Origin: Verrucomicrobiota bacterium
GTDB taxonomy: Bacteria; Verrucomicrobiota; Verrucomicrobiia; Chthoniobacterales; UBA10450
DNA: 9,262 bases
Reading direction: 5' to 3'
Assembly: GCA_003218345.1 (NCBI GenBank)
Contig: QHNF01000129.1
Span: forward strand, 1-9,262
The notes below the pieces were generated by a model. That model did not search any database. It worked only from the letters and a program-made list of their open reading frames with translations, and was not told the origin of the DNA. Each line of letters opens with the position of its first letter. The first letter of the stretch is position 1. Below are positions 1 to 5,899 of the stretch, piece by piece. The position numbers and the translations under genes are program-made.

Positions 1-72
1 GAACACTTCCATCTCGCCGGTTCGATAGGTTTTGTGCACATCGACGAGCCTAACGAGTGCGCCGTTATTCAT
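1..72 (-). CDS. ABC transporter ATP-binding protein, N-terminal fragment (MacB/LolD-like)
   Basis: Partial gene that leaves the window on the left. From an ATG at 72 the frame stays open to base 1 and gives 24 residues, including LVDVHKTYRTGEMEVF. This is the usual opening of MacB/LolD/FtsE-type ATPases (a first beta strand, then the aromatic A-loop residue in KTY and a GE.EV segment). A purine-rich stretch, gagaag, lies about 10 bases upstream of the ATG as a possible ribosome binding site. The gene follows the periplasmic adaptor on the same strand, so it probably encodes the cytoplasmic ATPase (possibly fused to the permease, as in MacB) of a tripartite export system. The Walker motifs lie outside the window, so the exact subfamily cannot be decided. 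Confidence 0.8.
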   Translation of the reverse strand, partial: MNNGALVRLVDVHKTYRTGEMEVF

Positions 73-98
73 ATCGATTTGTTTCTTCTCACAAATAT

Positions 99-179
99 TG
101 TAGTCGTGTCTCTGTGAGACGCGCGGTGCGTGCACTGCAAGCGCCTCAGCGCCACGCTCTGCGCAGCAAAGCGGCTACA
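99..179. repeat. 81-bp imperfect palindromic element between adaptor and ABC ATPase genes
   Basis: The ends are tgtagtcg (99-106) and cggctaca (172-179), inverted repeats matching at 7 of 8 positions. Inside is a perfect 5-bp stem, gtctc/gagac, around a tgt loop (108-120), and a tgcgca palindrome toward the right end. It lies in the gap between two genes that are probably co-transcribed. It shares its TGTAG...CTACA ends and near-identical length with the element at 9153-9233. This looks like a non-coding MITE- or REP-like repeat. Its copy number in the genome cannot be seen here. Confidence 0.55.
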
Positions 180-220
180 GCAGTCCGCGAGCAATGAGAC
201 GAATTGTCTTTCCACGATGG

Positions 221-1423
221 CTACGGAAACCGACGCGGCCCGCCGCCGAAGGGATTTGCGGAAGGCTGTGGCGCATTAGTTGTTGAAGCAAGCTCGGCTG
301 TCACCACGCGATCGCCTTCTTGCAAGCCTTCGACCACCTCGGTCATAATCCCATCACTGATCCCGGTTTTGATCTTCACCGGCTGCGGATGGCTGTCGCC
401 AGAGGGCAAGACGTAAACTGTGCGCTCATCGCCCTCGTGCGCCGCACCGCCGCGGCCTCCCCCAGGCCGCCCCGCACGACTCGTCTCCGTTCGTTTTGTC
501 TCAACCGGAGTCGCATCCGGCGGTCGATAGCGCAGCGCCGCGTTCTTGATTTGCAGTGCGTCATCGTTGTGCGCGATGATGATTGAGACGTTCGCTGTCA
601 TTCCCGGTTTCAATTTCAAATCCTGATTGCTTACCCCGATAACCGTGTCGTAGGTCACGACGTTTTGCACAGTGATAGGTGCGTTCCGCACCTGAACAAC
701 TTTTCCATGAAACGTCTGCATGGGAAAAGCGTCTACTGTGAAATCGACATTCTGATCGATCTTAACGACACCCACGTCCGCTTCGGCGACATTTGCGTCG
801 ATCTGCATCTTGGTTAGATCGTTCGCAATCGCAAAGATCACCGGCGCCTGCAAACTGGCTGCGACGGTCTGGCCAACGTCGACACTGCGCGAAATCACCA
901 CCCCGTCGATGGGCGAAGTGATTGTGCAATGCTCGAGATCGGCCTTCGCTTTATCGAGCGCGCCCTGTTTGATCTTCACGCCGGCTTCGGCTTGATGAAG
1001 GGTCGCCACCGCCTGATCGACGTCAGCCTGCGACGAAGTCTTCTTCGCAAATAATTCCTGGGTGCGTTTGGCGTTTATTCTCGCGAGCTCAAGCGCAGCC
1101 TGCGCGTTGGCGAGGTCGCCCTCCGCCTGAGTGACGGTGGCCTGAAAAAGCGCCGGATCGATCTGGGCGACCACCTGGCCGGCTTTCACCTGGGAATTAA
1201 AATCCGCGAACAACTTCGCGATATTGCCTGAAACTTGACTCCCGACCTGCACATTGACCACTGGATTGAGCGTGCCGGTCGCGGTAACAGCCTGAGTAAT
1301 GGGGCCGCGCGTGATGGTTGCAGTCTGATAATTCGCAATGCTTCCGTTGCGGCATTGGCGCACAACAAAGGCAATAATGAGCAGCCCGACGATCAGAGCG
1401 ATCCAAGGGAAAAAACGTTTCAT
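221..1423 (-). CDS. Efflux periplasmic adaptor subunit (HlyD/MacA-like membrane fusion protein)
   Basis: Encodes 400 residues. It begins with an N-terminal membrane anchor (about residues 5-22), then the first half of a lipoyl/barrel-sandwich domain with the typical GSQVSGNI and DFNSQVKAGQVVAQIDP pattern (about 61-90). An alpha-helical hairpin rich in Ala, Gln and Lys follows (about 92-165), then the second lipoyl half with TITSPIDGVVISRSVDVGQTV (about 167-187), beta-barrel segments (about 205-285) and a C-terminal membrane-proximal domain. Such proteins bridge an inner-membrane pump and an outer-membrane channel. The pattern is closest to MacA, and the next gene downstream on this strand starts like a MacB ATPase, so a MacAB-type exporter is likely; the substrate is unknown. 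A Gly/Arg-rich insert near 317-328 (GRPGGGRGGAA) and a Pro/Gly-rich C-terminus look like flexible additions. The start is the ATG at 1423, directly before the anchor; no clear Shine-Dalgarno sequence is visible. Confidence 0.9.
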   Translation of the reverse strand: MKRFFPWIALIVGLLIIAFVVRQCRNGSIANYQTATITRGPITQAVTATGTLNPVVNVQVGSQVSGNIAKLFADFNSQVKAGQVVAQIDPALFQATVTQAEGDLANAQAALELARINAKRTQELFAKKTSSQADVDQAVATLHQAEAGVKIKQGALDKAKADLEHCTITSPIDGVVISRSVDVGQTVAASLQAPVIFAIANDLTKMQIDANVAEADVGVVKIDQNVDFTVDAFPMQTFHGKVVQVRNAPITVQNVVTYDTVIGVSNQDLKLKPGMTANVSIIIAHNDDALQIKNAALRYRPPDATPVETKRTETSRAGRPGGGRGGAAHEGDERTVYVLPSGDSHPQPVKIKTGISDGIMTEVVEGLQEGDRVVTAELASTTNAPQPSANPFGGGPRRFP

Positions 1424-1454
1424 GCAGATCGCGATTAATTTGACTGCCCACGCG

Positions 1455-1569
1455 TGTCATCTCGAACCGCGAATGCGGTGAGGAACCTCGCAGAATGCCG
1501 CTCATCACGTGAGATAGGTTGCGTGACCTCGGGACGCCTGAGGGGTCCCTCACTTCGTTCGGGATGACA
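1455..1569. repeat. 115-bp palindromic element in the divergent intergenic region
   Basis: Terminal inverted repeats TGTCATCTCGAAC (1455-1467) and GTTCGGGATGACA (1557-1569) match at 12 of 13 positions. A second inner pair, gtgaggaacctc and gaggggtccctcac, continues the symmetry. The unit fills most of the 209-bp gap between the adaptor gene (minus) and the ABC permease gene (plus). Elements of this look (TGTCATCCCGA...GAGGG) are common short interspersed palindromes in bacterial genomes, and their chance reading frames often yield spurious proteins of the VIPNEVRDP type. The frame reading through it here is one of those and is not annotated. Family membership is inferred from appearance. Confidence 0.65.
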
Positions 1570-1632
1570 ATGCGAGTCATTCATCGTGTTTGATCGATTG
1601 CGCGTAACTATATGTTAAGACAGACAAACGCG

Positions 1633-2427
1633 ATGCGACGTTACATCGAAATCTACTCCATAATGCTGCGCAACTCGCTCATTCGCGAGCTGAGTTTCAA
1701 AGCAAATTTCCTGCTATGGATGATTGTCGAGATCCTTTGGTTTTGCGGGCAAATTGTTTTCTTCAGTATCATCTTTGGGCAGGTCGATCGCATCGGTGAT
1801 TGGACAAAATGGGAGGTGGTGCTGCTGGTCGGCACGCATCAGATGATCGCCCAACTGTTCCAGGCGTTCTTTTTTATGAACGTGGCAAATATTCCCGAAC
1901 TCGTTCGCACGGGAAAACTGGATTCCCTGCTGGTTCTGCCGATTGACAGCCAGTTTGCCGTTTCCACGAAACAGTTCGGCCTCGACAGCATCGTCAACGC
2001 TGCGCTCGGTGGCGTAGTCGTTTGCATCTCGCTTTCGCGCCTTAACGTTGTGCCAAATCCGATGTCGATCTTGCTTTACTTGGTTGCGCTCGGATTCGGC
2101 ATCGCCGTGCATTACTCCATTATGCTCGGCCTGGCAGCGGTAAGCTTCTGGATCGTGCGCGCGCAAGGACTGGTTTACGGCTATTTTAATTTTCTGAACA
2201 TCGCGCGTTATCCCGACGCGATCTTTCCACCATTCTTCCGGTTGATTTTCGGCTGGATCGTCCCGGTAGTCATTATCGCAAACATTCCCGCGCGCCTGTT
2301 GATCAAGTCGCTCGGACAACCCTGGCAGTTGATGCTGCATCTTGTCATTGCATCGAGCATTATTTTTTTCCTGTCCCGCGCATTCTGGAAATTTGCCCTG
2401 CGCCATTACTCGAGCGCCAGCTCGTGA
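1633..2427 (+). CDS. ABC-2 family transporter permease (COG3694/ABC2_membrane_6-like)
   Basis: Encodes 264 residues from the ATG at 1633 (MRRYIEIYSIML). An ATG at 1612 would add seven residues. The later start is preferred because the family normally begins with a short basic amphipathic helix and because ttaaga lies just upstream of it. About six membrane segments are visible: near residues 26-48, 60-80, 120-137, 145-175, 200-218 and 232-248. The cytoplasmic segment IPELVRTGKLDSLLVLPID (about 87-105) is the conserved elbow of this permease family, and RYPDAIFP (about 192-199) is a second hallmark. Relatives form the membrane half of uncharacterised ABC exporters and usually sit beside a second permease and a COG4586-type ATPase. 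Here neither is adjacent: the left neighbour is divergent and the right neighbour is a regulator. The partner must be encoded elsewhere or this permease is an orphan. The substrate is unknown. Confidence 0.85.
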   Translation: MRRYIEIYSIMLRNSLIRELSFKANFLLWMIVEILWFCGQIVFFSIIFGQVDRIGDWTKWEVVLLVGTHQMIAQLFQAFFFMNVANIPELVRTGKLDSLLVLPIDSQFAVSTKQFGLDSIVNAALGGVVVCISLSRLNVVPNPMSILLYLVALGFGIAVHYSIMLGLAAVSFWIVRAQGLVYGYFNFLNIARYPDAIFPPFFRLIFGWIVPVVIIANIPARLLIKSLGQPWQLMLHLVIASSIIFFLSRAFWKFALRHYSSASS

Positions 2428-2531
2428 ATCTCCGAATTTTTTAACCGAATCCGCTTGCGCCGTCTGGGAAATGTTCTTAATTAAGCCTCCATTTTTCCGG
2501 CGCCATGGGGGTTAAGGGCGCCTCGCACGCT

Positions 2532-3224
2532 ATGGCAAAACCAACGAAAAAGAAGAGTTCTGCGAAAAAGTCCGCTGCGCGTAAAGCGCGACCAGCGCGC
2601 AAGGTCTCCAGGTCTGCACACAAGGGGCCGGCGCCGAAAAAGGCCGGGCAGGCCACCAAAACCACAAAATATTCGGCCACAGCTTCCAAATCGAGACGAG
2701 CAACAATTGAGTCTCCGGCTGTTCTGCTGGGCCTGAACAATCGTGGAAAAAAACTCGATCCTTTTACGCGCAAGCAGAAGGAAAAACTTCTTCAGCTTCG
2801 GGACGCAATGGTCGATTCCATGGCTGGCGTAGCCCAGGATACTCTTCGCTCGCGCGCGGAAGGCAGCGAAGCTTCCGCTTTTGGAATGCATCAGGCCGAT
2901 GCCGGGTCAGACGCTTACGATCGCGATTTCGCGTTGAGTTTGCTTTCCCAGGAACAGGACGCGCTTTACGAAATCGACCAAGCGCTCAAGCGCATCGAGC
3001 TTGGGACGTACGGAAAATGCGAGATGTCCGGCAAGCCAATCCCCCGGGCCCGGCTGGAAGCCATCCCGTTCGCGCGGTTCACTGTTGAATGCCAATCGCA
3101 GTTGGAAAAGCAAAATAAAGCGTCGCGGGTCCGTCAATCGGTCACCTCTCTGTTCGGCTTGACCGAAGAAGAAGGTGGCGAGGCCGAAGAGGAGGAAGTG
3201 GCACCGACGGAAGCGAAGGAGTGA
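2532..3224 (+). CDS. DksA/TraR-family regulator with basic N-terminal tail and degenerate zinc finger
   Basis: Encodes 230 residues from the ATG at 2532. An ATG at 2505 would add nine residues, but 2532 has gggttaagggcg upstream and gives the MAKPTKKKSS opening. Residues 1-57 are a Lys/Ala/Arg-rich, histone-tail-like segment. Residues 75-155 resemble the DksA coiled coil, with a tip reading D127-A-Y-D130-R-D132 where the E. coli motif is DxxDxA. Residues 160-190 match the zinc-finger region (YGKCEMSGKPIPRARLEAIP), but of the four usual cysteines only C163 and C187 remain; the other two positions are S166 and T184. The last 20 residues are strongly acidic. DksA proteins bind the RNA polymerase secondary channel and tune transcription, classically of ribosomal genes with ppGpp. 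The gene ends 6 bp before rpmG, suggesting co-transcription. Whether the altered tip and missing ligands preserve DksA activity is unknown. Confidence 0.85.
   Translation: MAKPTKKKSSAKKSAARKARPARKVSRSAHKGPAPKKAGQATKTTKYSATASKSRRATIESPAVLLGLNNRGKKLDPFTRKQKEKLLQLRDAMVDSMAGVAQDTLRSRAEGSEASAFGMHQADAGSDAYDRDFALSLLSQEQDALYEIDQALKRIELGTYGKCEMSGKPIPRARLEAIPFARFTVECQSQLEKQNKASRVRQSVTSLFGLTEEEGGEAEEEEVAPTEAKE
3216..3221 (+). promoter_or_regulatory. Ribosome binding site of rpmG, inside the end of the DksA-like gene
   Basis: The sequence aaggag ends 9 bases before the rpmG ATG at 3231. It is formed by the last two sense codons (Lys-Glu) of the upstream regulator gene, so translation of the two genes is likely linked. 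This is the clearest Shine-Dalgarno sequence in the plus-strand cluster. Confidence 0.6.
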
Positions 3225-3230
3225 CACATC

Positions 3231-3404
3231 ATGGCGCAGGAAATTGTCACGCTGGAATGCACCGAGGCGAAAGCCTTGGGCAAACCCGTCTCCCGTTACA
3301 TGACCACGCGGAACAAAAAAAGCCCACGCACGCCCAATCGGCTTGAGAAAAAGAAATACAATCCGTTCTTGAGGCGGCACACCTTGCACCGCGAAACCAA
3401 ATAA
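3231..3404 (+). CDS. rpmG: 50S ribosomal protein L33
   Basis: A 57-residue basic protein that reads [17 protein letters not shown] at its start, has the family core [21 protein letters not shown] (about 21-41) and ends with [17 protein letters not shown]. The YMTTRNKK and LE.KKY.P..R.H patterns are typical of L33, a component of the large ribosomal subunit near the tRNA exit site. It has one cysteine (C10) and lacks the paired CxxC motifs of the zinc-binding type, so it belongs to the zinc-free form. It sits 6 bp after the DksA-like gene and 6 bp before rpsR, forming a compact cluster. Confidence 0.95.
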   Translation: MAQEIVTLECTEAKALGKPVSRYMTTRNKKSPRTPNRLEKKKYNPFLRRHTLHRETK

Positions 3405-3410
3405 TTCTCA

Positions 3411-3650
3411 ATGGGTCCTAAAACTGCCAAACGCCGTTCCGCCTTTCGCCGCGCGAATCGCGCCATGCCGCGCCGCCGGATCGATATCGCCATTGAGGCC
3501 ATCGATTACAAGAATCCCGATCTCCTGAAAAAGTTCGTCACCGAGAGTGGCAAAATTCTTCCCCGCCGCGTCACTGGCATGCCGGCGCACCTGCATCGCA
3601 GGATTACGCGCGAGATCAAGCGCAGCCGCTCCGTGTTGTTGATGAAGTAG
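3411..3650 (+). CDS. rpsR: 30S ribosomal protein S18
   Basis: A 79-residue basic protein. The segments [20 protein letters not shown] (about 31-50) and [20 protein letters not shown] (about 51-70) are the S18 signature; S18 binds 16S rRNA in the platform of the small subunit next to S6. The basic N-terminal extension ([17 protein letters not shown]) has no cysteines, so no zinc site is present. The ATG at 3411 is the first start after the rpmG stop. A later ATG at 3465 would remove the extension, which S18 proteins often have. There is no good Shine-Dalgarno sequence, so translation may be coupled to rpmG. In many bacteria rpsR lies between rpsF and rplI; here it follows rpmG and ends the plus-strand cluster. 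Confidence 0.96.
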   Translation: MGPKTAKRRSAFRRANRAMPRRRIDIAIEAIDYKNPDLLKKFVTESGKILPRRVTGMPAHLHRRITREIKRSRSVLLMK

Positions 3651-3670
3651 TCCCTCTTGGGATCATGCAT

Positions 3671-3690
3671 TGCGGCAGTGCCTTGCCGCA
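3671..3690 (+). terminator. Hairpin after rpsR, possible intrinsic terminator
   Basis: A perfect 7-bp stem, tgcggca (3671-3677) and tgccgca (3684-3690), with a 6-base loop, lies 20 bp after the rpsR stop. It is followed only by tttgt, a weak U tract. It may end the dksA-like/rpmG/rpsR transcript, or be part of the larger nested palindrome that continues to 3742. Confidence 0.4.
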
Positions 3691-3693
3691 TTT

Positions 3694-3742
3694 GTCTCAT
3701 CTGCCGCATTGGCCCATGTGACCAATGTGAGAAGAATGAGAC
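3694..3742. repeat. Nested palindrome in the convergent gap
   Basis: An outer perfect 7-bp pair, gtctcat (3694-3700) and atgagac (3736-3742), encloses an inner 6-bp pair, cattgg (3707-3712) and ccaatg (3722-3727). The 9-mer tgccgcatt occurs at 3684-3692 and again at 3702-3710, an 18-bp spacing. The unit lies between the ends of convergent genes, so it could act as a bidirectional transcription end or be a dispersed intergenic repeat. Confidence 0.45.
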
Positions 3743-3749
3743 CTATACA

Positions 3750-4112
3750 TCACGCCTTCCGCGTTTTTTCCCCTTGCTCGATCAGGTTCCAAAATTCGCG
3801 CGTTTCGCCCAGTTGCGCGTCTTCCGATACCGGCAGTTTGCTCCGGAAAAGAAAATCACGAAACGTGTTCTTGTGCAAAACGCGATGGACCTTGATGCCC
3901 TCGTCCGTCTTCGCAAAATAAATCCGGTAATCTTTTGCGCGATAACGATACAATTTTTTCCCCTCGCGCTGGATGACGCCGAACCGTTCCGAATCGAGAT
4001 GATCCAGGTCCTCCGGCATAATTTGGAACTCGGCGAGTAGCTCGAGCTGCAATTTCTTCGGGAGCGCAGAGATCTCGGCTGCGCTCAGTTCGTTAAAGAT
4101 GATCTGGAACAT
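3750..4112 (-). CDS. RelE/ParE-superfamily-like protein, no adjacent antitoxin
   Basis: A 120-residue protein beginning MFQIIFNELSAAEISALP. The middle segment, with FGVIQREGKKLYRYRAKDYRIYF (about 44-66) followed by VHRVLHKNTFRDFLFR (about 75-90), has the order of strands and basic/aromatic residues expected of the RelE/ParE toxin fold (R.R..DYRIYF, then a final strand with an HK pair). Such proteins are usually ribosome-dependent mRNA nucleases or gyrase inhibitors paired with a small antitoxin. Here no small antitoxin frame lies on either side: upstream is alr on the same strand, 65 bp away, and downstream is the convergent rpsR. The protein is longer than most RelE toxins, with an extra helical C-terminus (FWNLIEQGEK). 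It may be a housekeeping relative rather than a toxin. The call rests on motif resemblance only. Confidence 0.6.
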   Translation of the reverse strand: MFQIIFNELSAAEISALPKKLQLELLAEFQIMPEDLDHLDSERFGVIQREGKKLYRYRAKDYRIYFAKTDEGIKVHRVLHKNTFRDFLFRSKLPVSEDAQLGETREFWNLIEQGEKTRKA

Positions 4113-4149
4113 GGAAAAGCGTGATTCGTTAAATTGTTACATCGTCAAA

Positions 4150-4179
4150 TCGATTCACGATTCTCTCGATTCACGATTC
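4150..4179. repeat. Two 14-bp direct repeats at the end of alr
   Basis: The 14-mer tcgattcacgattc occurs at 4150-4163 and 4166-4179, separated by 2 bp (16-bp period). The second copy covers the end of the alr stop region. The repeat lies in the 65-bp spacer before the RelE-like gene. Function is unknown; it may be simple slippage-derived sequence. Confidence 0.6.
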
Positions 4180-5285
4180 AAAGATAAATCCGCCGGACGC
4201 GGCTGCCAATCCGCGTAATGATTTCCCATGGAATGGTGCGGGCCCTTTCGGCCAGTTCCGCACAGGAAATTCCCTCGTTTCCGTCGCAACCCATTAGAAC
4301 AACTTCATCGCCCACTTGCACATTATCGATCTTGCTCACATCGATCATCATCAAGTCCATTGTCACCCGGCCAAGGAGTGCGCAACGTTGCCCGCGAACT
4401 AAAACGGCGGCGTCACGATTGGAAAGATGCCACGGGTAACCATCGGCGTAACCAGCTGACAATGTTGCAATTCGCATTTTCCGCGGAGTGATAAACGTGC
4501 GGCCATAACTGATAGAACTCCCTTTTGGCATGTCGCGCACGAGAGAAATTCGCGTTTTCCATGTCATTACCGGCCGGAGAAGTTTCTGAAATTCCGGGAG
4601 TGGCGAAATCCCGTAGAGCATGATACCAGCGCGCACGATATCGAAAATCTTTTCGTTAAATGCGAGGGTGCCCGCGCTTTGCAACACGTGCGCTTTGAAA
4701 TCACCCGGAACTTCAGCGCGAAGCTGCCCGGCGATTTTGCCAAAACGCTCAAGTTGTTCGCGCGTGTATTCCGCGGCCTCATTAGAAACCGGCAGATGCG
4801 TCGAGATGCTGTGAACCTGGATGTTCGGGAGTGCCGAAACTTCTTTAAAAACGTGCAAGGCTTCCCTTTCCGGAACGCCCATCCGCCCCATTCCCGTGTC
4901 TACCTTAAAATTGATTGGGATCGCTCCGTTGCTTGCGAGGCGACTGAATTCCTGTGCTTCCTCGAAGGTCGAGATGGTCGGAATAAATCCCGCCTCTACG
5001 ATTGTCGATCTTTCTTCGGAAAGGGCGGGGCCAAGAATGATGACTCGGTGAGAGAGCTCCTTTCGCAGCACAATCGCCTCCTTGAGACTCCAGATTTGCG
5101 ACGCCGAATAATTGCGCATCGTTCGCCAGCGCCCGCGCGACGCCAATCAGCCCATGCCCGTACGCGTCCGCTTTGACAACGGCGAGAAGCTCGGCCGATC
5201 CAATGCGCTCGCGCACAACGGCCGCGTTGTGCCGCAAGGCGCTTCGATCAATTTCAGCCCAGCATCGGTAGATCGCTGTAGTCAT
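4178..5285 (-). CDS. alr: Alanine racemase, reading frame broken once near 5085
   Basis: Converts L-alanine to D-alanine for peptidoglycan using pyridoxal phosphate. The N-terminal part (ATG at 5285) reads [12 protein letters not shown] and [11 protein letters not shown] with the PLP lysine K38, then GVANLE at residue 66 (to 5088). The family sequence then continues in a different frame with [17 protein letters not shown] and runs to the stop at 4178. It includes [11 protein letters not shown], the SISYGRTF segment with the catalytic tyrosine, SAGYADGYP and [13 protein letters not shown]. Both halves look intact and the combined length (about 365-368 residues) is normal, so one change between 5078 and 5091 breaks an otherwise good gene. 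The start overlaps the tsaB stop by 4 nt (ATGA). Because D-alanine is normally essential, an assembly error or a very recent mutation is more likely than an old pseudogene, unless a second racemase exists. Confidence 0.9.
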
Positions 5286-5899
5286 GAAGTGATTTCTTGA
5301 GCTTTTGGCAATGTAATGTGCGGCTCTCGCAAATACATCGGTTCTAGCGGCGGCAATGTAAAATTGCGAGTTGGGTCTTGCGTAAGGCGCGCCAAGACAA
5401 CTGCCGAAGGATATCGGATCGCGGCGTCTGGAAATTGCGGCAGCGATTCACAACAAAAGATGTGCGTGTCATTCCCAAGTGTGGCGAGTTTGTTCTTTAG
5501 CTCTTCTTCACTGAACAAGTGGGGGCCTTCGACCAGTTCGTTCGCGCGGATCTGTGCAAAGAAAAATGATTTCCGACGCGCATCGCCAATTACGCAGTAT
5601 TCCTGCGCGTCGCTGTCCATCGCGCAGATCGATGGATACCCGATCAGGCGTGCACCTGATGAGACTTGCAGGCCGATTGCGGCGGAAATCGCGATCCGCG
5701 TGCCAGCATAAGAACCCGGGCCAAGCCCCACTACAACAAGTTGTGGAGCGCCGAATTTTTTTACGACATTGTCCAGATTCTCAAAAAACGCTGCGGAATT
5801 TTTTCGATCGTTTGGCCATTCACACGCAAGCTCGATCTCGCCATCCAGCCAGACGAGGCTGCCGCGTTCAGTGGAAAGTTCAAGCGCGAGAATTTTCAT
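5282..5899 (-). CDS. tsaB: tRNA threonylcarbamoyladenosine biosynthesis protein TsaB
   Basis: A 205-residue protein starting at the ATG at 5899 ([15 protein letters not shown]). The frame stays open further upstream, but that stretch overlaps tsaE and shows no family features, so it is not part of the gene. Family marks are the N-terminal ILALELST strand of the actin-like ASKHA fold, [20 protein letters not shown] (about 56-74; GPGSFTGLR in many homologs) and the C-terminal [13 protein letters not shown] (about 184-196). TsaB is a non-catalytic partner of TsaD and, with TsaE, makes t6A at position 37 of ANN-decoding tRNAs in the cytoplasm. It overlaps tsaE by 20 nt and alr by 4 nt, so coupled translation is likely. 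tsaD and tsaC are not in the window. Confidence 0.93.
   Translation of the reverse strand: MKILALELSTERGSLVWLDGEIELACEWPNDRKNSAAFFENLDNVVKKFGAPQLVVVGLGPGSYAGTRIAISAAIGLQVSSGARLIGYPSICAMDSDAQEYCVIGDARRKSFFFAQIRANELVEGPHLFSEEELKNKLATLGNDTHIFCCESLPQFPDAAIRYPSAVVLARLTQDPTRNFTLPPLEPMYLREPHITLPKAQEITS

Noticed and set aside
1197..1580. 127-residue minus-strand frame reading through the intergenic palindrome (VIPNEVRDP-type start)
   Set aside because: The N-terminal half is a translation of the repeat and the rest is out of frame within the adaptor gene. Such repeat-derived proteins are common annotation artefacts.
1714..2406. 230-residue open frame on the minus strand opposite the ABC permease
   Set aside because: Its sequence is rich in Asn, Gln, Asp, His and Arg, the mirror of a hydrophobic membrane-protein gene. 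It shows no family motif, and the plus-strand permease is clear.
2428..2531. Promoter or operator before the DksA-like gene, including the palindrome cttaattaag (2476-2485)
   Set aside because: A TTGCGC with a suitably spaced -10 box could not be made convincing, and a 10-bp AT-rich palindrome alone is weak evidence.
2907..3389. 160-residue minus-strand frame across the DksA-like gene and rpmG
   Set aside because: It is opposite two well-supported genes and has Phe/Leu/Arg-rich composition without motifs.
3750..4112. Complete toxin-antitoxin pair around the RelE-like gene
   Set aside because: No small frame with antitoxin features lies in the 65-bp upstream or 99-bp downstream gaps, so only a RelE-like single gene is supported.
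5071..5100. Programmed +1 frameshift in alr, suggested by the AGGAGG at the junction
   Set aside because: The first frame has no stop codon near the site and no slippery codon pair is evident; a small insertion or an assembly error is simpler.
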